This document shows positions 11,268 to 20,644 of a stretch of DNA of 64,000 nt, in pieces. This DNA comes from Paramacrobiotus metropolitanus (Eukaryota; Tardigrada; Eutardigrada; Parachela; Macrobiotidae): assembly GCF_019649055.1 (NCBI RefSeq), contig NW_026570315.1, positions 124,001 to 188,000 on the forward strand, read 5' to 3'. Position numbers and translations under genes: made by a program. Positions within the stretch are counted from its first letter, which is position 1; each line of letters begins with the position of its first letter. The notes beneath the pieces are model-generated. The model saw only the letters and a program-made list of their open reading frames with translations. It ran no database searches and was not told the DNA's origin.

Positions 11268-12428
11268 AGCAGCACAAAGAGCTGGCGTCTATGGGAAATT
11301 AACATAGGAAAGGGTGTCGTTACCTGAACCCCCCATGAGCAAGTTTAACCACGCGGCGGTTACTTGAATGGGTCTTTTGTCATAGAGGTCTATGCTTAAC
11401 AACAGCTTTACCATAGGAGGGACTGTAGCCCATACAGATCTATGGTTAACAGTGTAGCGAACCGTTGCAACTTTGCACACGTGGCGCACCACTATGACGT
11501 CACACGTTTATCGAACTGCTTAACTTTGCACACGGAACGCTAGGCGATGACATCTTACTCGAATTTAACCGTTACAGCTTGCGGCTATTCGAACCGCTTT
11601 GGACGCAACCCCTTTCGGTTCCCCACCCCTTCAGGTGCCAGCCCCTCTAGGGGCCCAGCCTTTTTTGGGGCCTAAACGTCCCCTTTGGGGGCCCAACCCT
11701 TTTGGGGTCCCAACCCCTTGGGAGCCCAACCCCCTTCGGAGGCCCAACCCCTTGGGAGCCCAACCTCTTTGGGGGCGCAACCCCTTCGGGGGCCCAACCC
11801 CTTGGGGGGTCTAAAAGTCCAACCCTTCGGGGGCCCAACCCCATTGGGGAGCCCAACGGGTGGGCCCACTACCTTTAGGGTCCCAACCCCTTTGACGGCC
11901 CAACCCCATCGTGGGCCCCACCTATTTTGGGGGCGTAAGCTTTGAAGGATCCGACCTTTTAGAAAACCACCGCTCACAAGAACACTTTAAAAACCCCCAC
12001 GGCAACCCTCATCGAAACACCCACAACTGGAATCAAACCTGTGCACACGACCCGTTTTCTACGACGTCAACCGTTGCAGGTTTGCACATGGAACTTGGAT
12101 ATTACATCACACCGGCCATGGTTGGTCTGATTTTGCAGACGACCTTCATTTGCATTTGGAACTAATCCTTTGCAAAACCAGAAACTCTGAAAATGCAAGG
12201 AACGGTTTAACCTTGCAATTTACTCAACCGCATAGCGCTGTATCGAAAGACACCCACGGATACACCCACGGATATATTTTTAAAATCGTTGCACCTGTTT
12301 TTACATTTACTTCCTTGTTCATTACTTCCTTGTTTGCACTCGTACTTGCACTTGTACGTTTTCATAAGCTGCAGAATGCAATGGAGAGTGACTTGCAATG
12401 CAACGTTTTTTGATTATAAAATTTCAGT
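11268..12428 (+). repeat. Polinton left terminal inverted repeat
   Basis: Matches the reverse complement of 26,665-27,892. Three parts: an outer unique segment (11,268-11,580), a GC-rich satellite-like core (about 11,600-11,930) of imperfect 17-18 bp units built on GGGGCCCAACCCCTT, and an inner unique segment (11,940-12,428) with paired ACACCCACGG motifs at about 12,250. Long open frames across the core are low-complexity artefacts. Confidence 0.9.
12415..12420 (+). promoter_or_regulatory. Inward TATA box at the inner edge of the left TIR
   Basis: TATAAA lies 134 bp before the ATG of the ANP32-like gene. The right TIR carries the mirror-image TATAAA at 26,677-26,682, about 145 bp before the polymerase B ATG. 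Retention in both TIR copies suggests a shared promoter for the outermost gene on each side (inference). Confidence 0.5.
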
Positions 12429-12554
12429 ACGCCATATTGTTTTCAGTGATTGAAACTGCTTTATTCTGGTTTTAAACAACTAAAATTCGACTAATTCAAA
12501 AACTGAGCTGCGCAGATTTTTATTTTGCAAAATTTTGGCATTCAAACCTTTAAT

Positions 12555-13094
12555 ATGTTGGAGTATCTTTGTGACAAAGACGAAAATGAGGAAGTCCTTA
12601 TTTTGGATTTGTTTCCGCTAAGCGATTTCCGAAATGTTCCTCTCCAACGATTCACAAATCTGCGGTTCCTCTCGGTTGCTGGGTGCGGTTTGACCTCTCT
12701 TCTTGGTCTGCTTTTATTGCCGAAACTGGCATTACTTCAGCTGAATGATAATCGCCCGGGGATTGCAGAAGCGAACCCACATTTGGACGTTCTTGCCATT
12801 ACTACACCCAACCTTAAACGACTTGCGTTAACCAGTAACGGATTCACCCCTGTTGAACCCCTACAACCACTCAAGGATTTGCCTTTCCTCAAGTCGGTGG
12901 ATTTGCACCGCAACCGGATAATTCGCATTCCGCAAGAACGCCTGACTCTAGCAATCCCTCAAGTTACCCACTGGAATGTTTGTGGCGGTAGAATCGGTGT
13001 TTTTTGGAGTCGAGAATTGGAAGGTGGGACTGTTCTTTTGCTATCACGCAATAATTTTCTCGGTAGAATCAAAGCTGGAGGAGGAGTGGAATAA
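12555..13094 (+). CDS. ANP32-like leucine-rich-repeat protein (Polinton cargo gene)
   Basis: 179 codons from ATG 12555; the open frame extends slightly upstream but without an ATG. Residues about 10-140 show consecutive LRRs: LRFLSVAGCGLTSL, LALLQLNDN, LKRLALTSNGF and LKSVDLHRNRI, then a cap-like segment at IPQVTHWN. The order and spacing match the N-terminal LRR domain of ANP32/LANP acidic nuclear phosphoproteins, which regulate PP2A, histone acetylation and RNA export and are host co-factors of some viral polymerases. The acidic tail of ANP32 is missing; the last 40 residues are unrelated and end GGGVE. The gene sits 126 bp inside the left TIR, so it belongs to the element. It is probably captured from a host (inference). 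Another small LRR protein cannot be excluded. Confidence 0.75.
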   Translation: MLEYLCDKDENEEVLILDLFPLSDFRNVPLQRFTNLRFLSVAGCGLTSLLGLLLLPKLALLQLNDNRPGIAEANPHLDVLAITTPNLKRLALTSNGFTPVEPLQPLKDLPFLKSVDLHRNRIIRIPQERLTLAIPQVTHWNVCGGRIGVFWSRELEGGTVLLLSRNNFLGRIKAGGGVE

Positions 13095-14595
13095 ACCTGT
13101 ACCCGATTCAGGTACCTGAAGAGCATTCATTTATGGCTTTATTCTTAATATCCTTTGGTTTTGGTGGTAGATGACACTTGGCTACTGTCACCGGATTTTA
13201 TTGGGGATGAATGCGAAGATAACTGCGTCAATGCTTCGAAATAATTGCTGTGCAGTGTTTCATTAAAGCGAAACAATGTTTCATTAAAGCGAAACAAGCG
13301 GACTTGTTTGTTCTTAAATTGTGCCAAATGTTGGTATTGTTAGTGCTCTTAGCGAACAAGCTTACATTTTGACTGTGTTTCACTGCACATAAAATTCGTA
13401 TGGAGCGGCATTTTACTACATGTTTGAATTCATGTATCAAATTGTACAAAGAGCCCAGTATTTCTCGAATAAGCTTAGAAAGAACAACGATCTTGCGCAT
13501 AACATTCAATAACAAACAAAAACCGATTCCACAAAAAAAAACTACAAAAACTGAACTGCTGTGTTGCTTCACCCACAGGCTGTAAGGCTGCAAACAAAAA
13601 AGCAAACGGTTTTATTTAAGCGGTTCTTAAAGGTGTTGTAAAACGCTTATGCCAGTTTGCGGATGCGCCCACCAGGGTGCAGGTGCAAAATTTTGTGTTC
13701 CACATCTCCTCACCAATGGTTGAATTGTTCCATCATCACTCCGAGTTCTACCGATTCGCCATCCTGCAGACCATTAAGTGTAAGTTCCGAGTTTTTCTTT
13801 TCTGTTTGAAAACAAACGATGCATGAACTTATTTTCTCAGGCTAAAAGGGGGACCCACGATCTTGAATAAAGTGTTACACCACATACCAGACAGATTGCG
13901 TTCCATCTAGACATGGACGGCATGAAATGGTCACCAAAGCGTTCCCGATCCTTCCCGATTCAGATTATGATTTAATGGGGTCCGACAGCGAATTAAAGTG
14001 TGGAGGCATTTGCAAAGCGTTGTACGCTTGTTAAGAAGATGTCCCACTGACCCTGTCATGAAAACTGGATGTAAAACATTCTGCTGTGTTGCTTAAATAC
14101 CTACCAATGCATTTTTTTTTCTATATGCAATTTCTCAGGAGCTGCAATAAAATTGAAATCTTACCTGCGTCACGACGTTGTGTTGCGAACAGTCTGGTTC
14201 CAGTAATCGGTTTGCAGTGTTTTTCCCACTGCATCCAATATAACAAACACCGTAAACAGAGCAAACAGCAAAAAGTAAAAGACAGCCACGACAATCCTGT
14301 CCTACCACCGATCTTGGCGAGTCATGACGGGCATCATGGCTTGAAGGTTAGAACGTCGGATTTTATAAAACATTTTTGAACGTGAACCATTTTTGGAAGT
14401 GGCTTTAAATACTTGCAGAAAAACTAGATTCCAGATTGAATAAAAAGCGATGTGTAAAAGATACGAGTGCACTGCAACACCGGAAATTTTTCAAGCTTGT
14501 TGAGACATTTAAGGCTATCTCGTTGAAAAAACTAATTTAGTTTTTATTAAAGTTTTTATTTCGATTTTTGATTTGTAGCCATCATCGCCGTAAAG
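13095..14595. other. Polinton segment without a supported gene
   Basis: Contains an exact 21 bp tandem duplication at 13,256-13,276 and 13,277-13,297 (core CATTAAAGCGAAAC). A short acidic frame starts at ATG 13927 (35 codons, DSDYDLMGSDSE). GTAAGT at about 13,779 and a pyrimidine-AG at about 13,840 could be splice sites of a decayed gene. A frame at 14,086-14,379 is not convincing. Confidence 0.3.
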
Positions 14596-15306
14596 ATGTA
14601 TAGCGTATTAAAGCAGCAGCCACGCTTTGAGGCGCCATTCGGCATGTGTGTTTGTGGGCCGACAATGTCTGGTAAAACACAATTCGTATTAAATTTAATT
14701 AACCACCGCGCGCAGATGATTTGTCCGGTCCCTGAACGAGTTGTTTTCTGTTACGGCGAATGGCAGAAAGTTTTCGACAACCTGCAAGACTCTGTAGAAT
14801 TTATTAAAGGCGTTGATGCCGTTTTTGAGAAAGCGGACTTCTTTGATTCTAACCCGCACACTTTGCTGGTTACTGATGACCTCGCAAGCGATATCTGCAA
14901 AGACGTGCGTTGTTCCAACCTCTTCACGCGTGGCATCCATCACAAAAACGTTTCGGTTGTTTTGCTGTTACAAAACCTTTATAAACAAGGAAAGTCCATG
15001 CGAGACATTACCCTGAACTCGCAGTATCTTGTGTTATTTAAGAATGTCCGTGGTATCAATCAAATCAAACTTCTTGCTCGGCAGACAGGACTTTGTCAGC
15101 TAAGCGATGCGTACCACAAAGTTACTGCTGAGCCATATGAACCGCTGATTATTGATATACGATCGACGTGTCCGGACTATTTAAAGGTGAGATCACATGC
15201 CTTCCCAAATCGGTCGATGCGAATTTTTGTGAAAGCCAATTCTAATGATATACCGAAACCATGTCAGAACGCGTCAAAGCCCTTGCCCCGTTCGTTATCA
15301 CATTGA
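14596..15306 (+). CDS. Genome-packaging ATPase (A32/FtsK-HerA type)
   Basis: 236 codons, intact, ATG start. Walker A is GPTMSGKT at residues 21-28, following a hydrophobic strand (FGMCVC). Walker B is TLLVTDDL at residues 89-96. This is the usual layout and length of Polinton and adintovirus packaging ATPases, which pump DNA into the capsid. The last 46 bp overlap the next small gene in another frame. It is one of the few intact hallmark genes in this copy. Confidence 0.93.
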   Translation: MYSVLKQQPRFEAPFGMCVCGPTMSGKTQFVLNLINHRAQMICPVPERVVFCYGEWQKVFDNLQDSVEFIKGVDAVFEKADFFDSNPHTLLVTDDLASDICKDVRCSNLFTRGIHHKNVSVVLLLQNLYKQGKSMRDITLNSQYLVLFKNVRGINQIKLLARQTGLCQLSDAYHKVTAEPYEPLIIDIRSTCPDYLKVRSHAFPNRSMRIFVKANSNDIPKPCQNASKPLPRSLSH

Positions 15307-15587
15307 AAAACCTTAAGCCGAAACAGCGCCGCGTCTTGATGGGGTTTATGAACATACCGCAGCTGAAGGCTCTGGAAGAGATTGCTGTCAACATTATCAA
15401 GAATACTGTCAGTTTATCATCCGCCGATTTGAACAAATGCAAACGTCACCGCAAAGCATTAAAGCTGTTAGCTTTGCGCCGTTATCCCATGAAAGCCAAG
15501 AAGCGGATTCTGCAGCAAGGTGGACTTTTGGGTGCCATTTTGCCTGTTATTGCTGGTGTACTCACATCGTTGATTGGTAATGGATGA
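15261..15587 (+). CDS. Small basic virion-type protein with C-terminal hydrophobic segment
   Basis: 108 codons, starting inside the end of the ATPase gene. It is helical and basic (KPKQRRVLMGFM, KCKRHRKALKLLALRRYPMK) and ends in a Gly-rich hydrophobic stretch (GGLLGAILPVIAGVLTSLIG). Similar small proteins between ATPase and integrase are common in invertebrate Polintons, where they are thought to be minor virion or core proteins comparable to adenovirus pX. Assignment is by position and pattern. The stop overlaps the ATG of the next gene by 8 bp. Confidence 0.6.
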   Translation: MSERVKALAPFVITLKNLKPKQRRVLMGFMNIPQLKALEEIAVNIIKNTVSLSSADLNKCKRHRKALKLLALRRYPMKAKKRILQQGGLLGAILPVIAGVLTSLIGNG

Positions 15588-15921
15588 GTATTTTATTGTA
15601 CCTCGCCGCATCATGGAGGAGCGTCTACATGAAAAAATTCAGAATAACCGGGAGCCACCGGAAGCCAAAGCCGTCGTTTCGTTAGACAATTTAGTGGCCG
15701 AAACCTTGCAACGGAAAGATATAAGCGAATATGAAAAAGCCAGCCAACTTTCCAGTATCTTAGAACGTTTTCTGACTCTCAAGCAAAAAGTCATGCCAGA
15801 TGAAAATGCCGTGGAGCCTCCCCAATACGTCCCTCCTACACCACCTCCAACTAAAAAGCCCCGCCCCAGTCTCCCCAAAGAGAAAGCTGATGAAGCACCC
15901 ATACCTGTGCCCCGCTTATGA
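15580..15921 (+). CDS. Small Polinton protein of unknown function, proline-rich tail
   Basis: 113 codons from ATG 15580, overlapping the preceding stop. Begins MDEYFIVPRRIMEERL, has a helical centre (ISEYEKASQLSSILERFLTLKQ) and a proline-rich C-terminus (PPQYVPPTPPPTKKPRP). Proteins of this shape recur at this place in related elements. A structural or scaffolding role is possible but not shown. Confidence 0.55.
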   Translation: MDEYFIVPRRIMEERLHEKIQNNREPPEAKAVVSLDNLVAETLQRKDISEYEKASQLSSILERFLTLKQKVMPDENAVEPPQYVPPTPPPTKKPRPSLPKEKADEAPIPVPRL

Positions 15922-16058
15922 TCACACAAACACCAAACGGGACACGGCATGAAGCACAAAATTAATTGGATCACGCTGCCGTAATGTCTGGATTTTTACC
16001 AACAGTCATCCGGTTGTGCCGATTTTCAAGATTAACTGCGTCTCCAACTGCTGTAACG

Positions 16059-16697
16059 ATGGATCGCCTAATGAAGAGGTACCTCGATCCTCGTCATCCC
16101 GAAAGTTTTGGCGGAGTCGAACGATTTCGAAGAACACTAAAAACCAGAGCCAACAAACGGAGAGCCCCGGAGATGCTGCAAGAGATCGATGCGTACACTG
16201 TCACCAAAGAAAGGCGGAAACGGTTTCCACGCAATCCAGTGATAGTTACCAATCTGCGGCAGCAGTACCCAGCTGATTTGGCCGATTTATCAAAATACTC
16301 CAAGGAAAATGACGGATTCAAGTATTTGCTGTTTGTGATTGACTGCTTTTCCAAAATGTTGAGTATCCAAGCTTTAAAGACCAAGACCGGAAAAGAAACC
16401 CGCGATGCCCTCCAGAAATGTTTCGAAGAACTCGGTACTCCGGAAAAGTTGCAATATGGTAAAGGAACGGAAATGCTAAATTCAACCGTTCGTGCTTTTT
16501 TGAAAGACCAAAACGTGCAATTTTTCACGTCCCAAAATGAAGACATAAAATGCGCTATGGCCGAACGCGTTATCCGAACTATAAAATCGCGCATATTCAG
16601 ACTGTTCCGCCATCGTGGTAGCACACGTTATATCGACAAACTGCCGGACTTTGTGTACTCGTACAATCACTCCTTGCACAGCGCCCAAATTACCCGG
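16059..16697 (+). pseudogene. Retroviral-type integrase, N-terminal and catalytic part
   Basis: Starts MDRLMKRYLDPRHPESFGGV, the usual opening of Polinton integrases (C. elegans F54H12.3-like). The catalytic core shows Asp73 (YPADLADLSKY) and Glu169 (CAMAERVIRTIK). Position 134, 35 residues before that Glu where the second Asp belongs, is Gly (LQYGKGTEM, codon GGT at 16,458-16,460). A D-to-G change of one base would abolish integration. The frame then enters inverted DNA at CCGG 16,694-16,697; the C-terminal part lies on the opposite strand at 17,363-16,952. Reading past 16,697 on the plus strand is meaningless. Confidence 0.9.
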
Positions 16698-16979
16698 CGG
16701 GACCACAATGCTTTTTTGGACACTGACATATCTTGGAGCACCAATGAATTCACCATCTTTTTTTACATAAAATTCTCGCACAACATCCAGTCAGATTTTT
16801 TGTTCAACAGGCAAAGTATAAAAAGAATTGAGATACTGCAGCTCCACCAGTGCCATTTCCCATTTCCCTTTCAATGTGATTGGATGTTTTAGCTTGGTAG
16901 TCCAACTGGAAGGGGTGTTGGCAGGATCGATAGCGACATCACTAGGCAGAGTCAGGTAAAATGGCGCACCTTCATACAT
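16694..16979 (-). pseudogene. Minor capsid (penton-type) protein, N-terminal part (inverted, frameshifted)
   Basis: Starts at ATG 16979 with MYEGAPFYLTLPSDVA and continues LKHPITLKGKWEMALVEL, the conserved opening of the Polinton minor capsid jelly-roll protein. A frameshift and stop at about 16,790 moves the sense to another frame (FYVKKDGEFIG), which reaches the CCGG inversion point at 16,694. The rest of the gene is on the plus strand from 17,360. Confidence 0.85.
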
Positions 16980-17359
16980 TTTTCATCTATCCACTGATCG
17001 TGTTCCGGTCCGAAACCTAGCCAACGCACCAACACCTTCTTTCCACGGCGTTTGACAATGAATTCACCATCTTGGTCAGGAACGTTGCGGACGAGAGATA
17101 ACTCGGGTTCGTAGAACTTTCCGTCAATGGAGTTGTCTTGATAGTCTTTCAAAACGTAAAGCGGTACCGGATGAGGAATAACTTGCTTGATGAAAAATAT
17201 TGCTTCCTTAAATCGGTAAGTGTATCCCTTTTCCACTTTTCCTTTCCGAATAGAAATACGCACCGCATCACCAACCTTGTAGCGTGGTTTCTTTGCCTTG
17301 GGCTTTGGGTACAGCTTGCTGTACACACGCAACGGATTTTCCTGCTTGACTTCAACTGG
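16698..17359. other. Inverted internal segment of the Polinton (662 bp)
   Basis: Between CCGG at 16,694-16,697 and CCGG at 17,360-17,363 all coding lies on the minus strand (end of integrase, then start of the minor capsid gene), while the rest of both genes is on the plus strand outside. Turning the segment round rejoins both genes in their correct frames exactly at the two CCGG sites, so this is one inversion and not two independent fragments. Confidence 0.9.
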
Positions 17360-17363
17360 CCGG
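16952..17363 (-). pseudogene. Integrase C-terminal part with chromodomain (inverted)
   Basis: Minus-strand continuation of the integrase. It has a basic linker ending PKAKKPRYKVGDAVRIS, an SH3-like core (KGYTYRFKEAIFFIKQV, YVLKDYQDNSIDGKFYEPEL), and a chromodomain-type end (RRGKKVLVRWLGFGPEHDQWI). The stop codon overlaps the start of the minor capsid gene. Such chromodomains on Polinton integrases may target chromatin (known for the family). Displaced from its N-terminal part by the inversion. Confidence 0.88.
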
Positions 17364-18003
17364 AGTTGCTTCTGCAAACCATCAATTCTTTGGCTCCTGT
17401 CGTTAAATCTTACTTGCTGGATGGAAGAGTGACACTGGACAAAAGTGCACTGCCCAACAACAAAATGTTCGAAGTGCAGTTTTTTACGCCAACCAATTAT
17501 AAAGTCAAGCTGAGCATCGGAAATAACCGGGTATCCATATACTTTCCACCTGAATCGGTAATGTTGCAGAAAATTCTGGGTTTCGATCAAAGCACATTCG
17601 AACCCAAGCCTGCTGCTGAAACCATTGACACCGCCTAAGGTCAAGCAAGAGCAAAATACTTGGGATTCTGGGACAAAGCTCCGTCACCACAAGTAACGAC
17701 GTTCATCTCCGACCGACCTGTGAACACTTTGCTGGGGAACCAAAGCCTATTCGTTTACAGCGATGTGTCTGACTATAGTTTGATTAGAGACACGGCGGCG
17801 CAATTTCTGCGTGCCGTACCTATTAGAGGCGAAGTGAATCAGACTGTGGAAGCGCGTTTTGACATTCCTCATTATGTACCTGTTCTTCGACAACATTTTG
17901 AAACCATTAAACTGATAATTGCCAACGATCTCGGAGACGAAGCCAAGTTCCAAACGGGAAAGTCTCTGGTCATACTGCACTTTCGACCACAACGCTTGTA
18001 TTG
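17360..18003 (+). pseudogene. Minor capsid (penton-type) protein, middle and C-terminal parts
   Basis: From CCGG 17,360 the plus strand reads the remainder of the minor capsid protein: KMFEVQFFTPTNYKVKL, then a frameshift at about 17,630 (TAA at 17,636-17,638) and the last part in 17,660-18,003 with SLFVYSDVSDYSLI, IPHYVPVLRQHFETI and a final SLVILHFRP. This penton-like protein forms the capsid vertices in Polinton-type virions. With one inversion break and two frameshifts the gene is inactive. Confidence 0.85.
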
Positions 18004-18022
18004 AAAAAGCCGTTTGTTCCGT

Positions 18023-18405
18023 ATGTTCCTGACCCCCCGGCGCTACGATGACATATTCGTCAGCCAAACGGGTGGAAACGCGCTTATTCGTTACCGTGGG
18101 ACACTACAAAACGGCTCTGGCCTTCCTCAAATCCTGAAGAGCCTATTCGCTTAAATATCGGCGTTTGCCAAGCCCATAATCCGTCGGGCCGCCCCACATG
18201 CTAAGGCAGCCCTGGATGCGGCCACACCCCATTTGCAAAAAGCTGCAACTGGGGTCATTAAAGACGCTCGGACCAAGCAAAAGAAGCCATTAAGAAACGT
18301 TTAGCACCTCAAGAAGGAAGCGGTATTCGTAAGAAACGTCGCATTGAACGTAATCGCATTCGCATCAAGCGCATTCCTCCGGCCAATATCCCTAATTATT
18401 TTTAA
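18023..18405 (+). pseudogene. Small basic virion protein (pVI/pX-like), frameshifted
   Basis: ATG 18023 begins MFLTPRRYDDIFVSQTGGN and stops after 43 codons. The sense continues in other frames: AFAKPIIRRAAPHAKAALDA, then IRKKRRIERNRIRIKRIPP, ending at TAA 18,403-18,405, two bases before the major capsid ATG. A Gly/Ala-rich amphipathic middle and a strongly basic C-terminus resemble minor virion proteins encoded just before the Polinton capsid gene. At least two frameshifts. Confidence 0.6.
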
Positions 18406-18407
18406 TC

Positions 18408-19745
18408 ATGGCTCTTCTGATGATGAAAAATTCTGAACCCACAATGCAACTGGAAAATCAGCTCTTCGCCCTTCCGGCTACTTTAACTGACCGGTGGCGC
18501 ATGGAGCACGAAAAGTTGAGCCCGACGACGATTTTGACGGACAACGGCTCAGCTGAGGATATCAGTTTTTACATTCCTCCCAGTGCATCTGGCTTGCTCA
18601 GCTTGGCAGATAAGATCTTAGAATTGGAGGTCGGCATCAAAGTGAAGAAAGGTGCTGCTGATTGGACACTGGTAACGAACGCTGACAATGTGGCCCCCGT
18701 CAACAACTTTCTACATTCGCTATTCTCTTCGTGTCACGTAACTGTGGCAAATCGGCTTATTTCGGGTGCCGCGTCATTTTATCCATACCGGGCTTATTTG
18801 GACTCTCTCCTGTCCTATTCGGTGGATGCCCAAAGGTCCCAGTTGACATCTGCTGCGTTTTACACTGACACTGCACACAAGATGAGCGACGATAAAGACA
18901 ACAAAGGAGAAGTAGGCCGCAGAACCCTATTTGCTGGCGGTAACTACGCCCAACTGTCCGGAAAAATATTTGCTGACTTATTCGACCAAAGTAAACCGCT
19001 GTGCACCGGTGTGCCGATCAACATCCGCATGGTGATGAGTCGCCCCGAATTCTGTTTACGAGTATGGGACACTGATGCCACCAAACAGTTTAAACCTTTT
19101 ATTCGAAATGCACGACTGTCCATCCGTCGATACATTCCGGCACCTAATTTTATCACCGCTGTGGCTTCCGAAATGCTGAAAAAGACCGTAAAATACCATA
19201 TTGAGCGTGTGGTTATGCGTGTCTCGGATATTCCACAAAAAACTCAAAGCACGGTTGTCAGCAACCTGCAAATTGGACAGATTCCCAAGGTGGTTTTTAT
19301 CGGATTCGTGGAGAGCGAGGATTTCCACGGCAGTCTCAAAACGAATCCCTTCAACTTTCAACATTTCAACATCAACCAGATCAGCGTGCAAGTGGATGGT
19401 CAAAGCTATCCTACAAAGCCGTATACTGCGGACTTCGGACGTTCGTTGTCCGTTGAATGCTACGATGGCTTGCTGGATGCACTGGGTCACCGGACCCACC
19501 CACAAAGCAGTGTGCATTTCAATCGAACGGCTTACAATGGTGGCTACACGCTTTTTGGTTTTGACCTGACACCCGGCCATACCGGGAGAGGACCGCTGAC
19601 TTTGGTGAAACAGGGAATTTTAAGCGTATCCGTCAGTTTTGAAAAACCATTGGATAAGACAGTTATGATGGTCGCCATGTTGGTGTACGACAGCATTATT
19701 GAGATCAACCAGCACCGCCAACTGAATGCGGATTTTTCAACATGA
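18408..19745 (+). CDS. Major capsid protein (double jelly-roll), intact
   Basis: 445 codons, ATG start, no breaks. Landmarks of the Polinton major capsid family (annotated in databases after C. elegans F54H12.2): ILTDNGSAEDISFYIPPSA at the start of the first jelly-roll, PVNNFLHSLFSSCHVTVANR, then YPYRAYLDSLLSYS and SQLTSAAFYTDTA. The second jelly-roll follows, ending FDLTPGHTGRGPLTLVKQG with a final strand. It should self-assemble into trimeric capsomers. The stop overlaps the protease start by 4 bp (ATGA), a compact viral arrangement. Confidence 0.93.
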   Translation: MALLMMKNSEPTMQLENQLFALPATLTDRWRMEHEKLSPTTILTDNGSAEDISFYIPPSASGLLSLADKILELEVGIKVKKGAADWTLVTNADNVAPVNNFLHSLFSSCHVTVANRLISGAASFYPYRAYLDSLLSYSVDAQRSQLTSAAFYTDTAHKMSDDKDNKGEVGRRTLFAGGNYAQLSGKIFADLFDQSKPLCTGVPINIRMVMSRPEFCLRVWDTDATKQFKPFIRNARLSIRRYIPAPNFITAVASEMLKKTVKYHIERVVMRVSDIPQKTQSTVVSNLQIGQIPKVVFIGFVESEDFHGSLKTNPFNFQHFNINQISVQVDGQSYPTKPYTADFGRSLSVECYDGLLDALGHRTHPQSSVHFNRTAYNGGYTLFGFDLTPGHTGRGPLTLVKQGILSVSVSFEKPLDKTVMMVAMLVYDSIIEINQHRQLNADFST

Positions 19746-20205
19746 ACACGGACCAGATTCTTAGTGCACTCCAATCAAACCCAACTACAAATGCTCTACT
19801 ACGCGGGGTGTTTGCCAGCGATGAAGTGCCATCCGCACTGGCACCTTATCCTGGAGCAGCAGTGGTCAACACTGATCCAGCGGACCAAGACGGATCACAC
19901 TGGATTGCACTCTACCAAGAAGGAGATGGAGTTTTGGAAGTGTTTGATTCCTTTAGGAGGAAACTGGACTCGTATACAAAGAATTTTGCAAGTTTGTGTT
20001 CTGCTACCCGGATCATAGAGCAATCTGAACCATTTCAATCTGAATTTAGCACTGTGTGTGGGCAGTGTTGTTTGTTTTTTTTATTTTGCGTCGCGTTAAT
20101 GGTGAATCCTACACCAATATAGTGCATTTGTTTACCGATAATCGAGTCTGCAACGACAAAATGGTCTGCCAGTATGTTAATTCCTTTTTCGACATTAATA
20201 CATAA
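19742..20205 (+). pseudogene. Adenain-type cysteine protease, frameshifted near the end
   Basis: The first 115 codons show the adenovirus-protease catalytic set: His53 (GSHWIALYQ), Asp69 (EVFDSF), Gln99 and Cys106 with the family spacing of seven (Q...C in FQSEFSTVCGQC). The frame then runs off at about 20,085, near a T-rich run, and stops at 20,122. Sense resumes in another frame (VNGESYTNIVHLFTDNRVCND) and ends at TAA 20,203-20,205. In the family this protease cleaves capsid precursors. The break lies after the catalytic residues but removes the C-terminal helix region. Confidence 0.85.
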
Positions 20206-20228
20206 TTAGTTGACGGTGCATTTATCCG

Positions 20229-20644
20229 TCAAATATGTAAACGAATAATCGAATTAAAATAAAAGAAAAATACACTTGTGGGTTTAGTAATTAAACAGAA
20301 TACAAAGATGACGCAACACGGCTCAAATAAGTTAGCAAACATGGCAAGCAACTCGAGAGCATTCTGTTCCAAATACCCTTTAACATCCAACCCAATAACC
20401 TGTCCAATATCCACCTGATCAGCTTCCAAAAGCACAGCCTCCACAAAGCGCGATTCGACAATAGCTTTTTGAGCCGCTGCCCACTCGTTATCATTGGCAC
20501 TTCCACCTGACACCTTGCCGTTCCGTCCGCGCGTTTGATGCGCGGCTTCAAAGGCGTAGCAGGGATCTCACGAGCTGCTCCACCAGTTGATGGCTTGGGA
20601 GACATGGCGCGTTCTGATAAAATAAAGTCCGGAATAAACTCCAT
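20229..20644 (-). pseudogene. Unknown Polinton protein on the minus strand, frameshifted
   Basis: ATG 20644 lies 77 bp downstream of a minus-strand TATAAAAG (20,728-20,721). The first 45 residues (MEFIPDFILSERAMS..., Pro/Lys-rich) are followed at about 20,515 by a frame change into a helical, acidic second part (NEWAAAQKAIVESRFVEAV, VIGLDVKGYLEQNALELLAM) ending near 20,290. It is the only minus-strand gene left of polymerase B. No family recognised. The promoter makes it likely to have been a real gene. Confidence 0.45.

Noticed and set aside
11599-11945. Open frames with repeated Pro/Gly/Leu across the left TIR (and mirror frames at 27,154-27,552)
   Set aside because: They follow the 17-18 bp tandem units of the TIR core and are open on both strands; low-complexity artefacts.
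13228-13605. 125-codon minus-strand frame in the Polinton
   Set aside because: Composition-driven, crosses the 21 bp tandem duplication, no recognisable content.
16698-16892. Integrase reading frame continuing on the plus strand beyond 16,697
   Set aside because: This DNA is the inverted segment; the frame is antisense to the minor capsid start.
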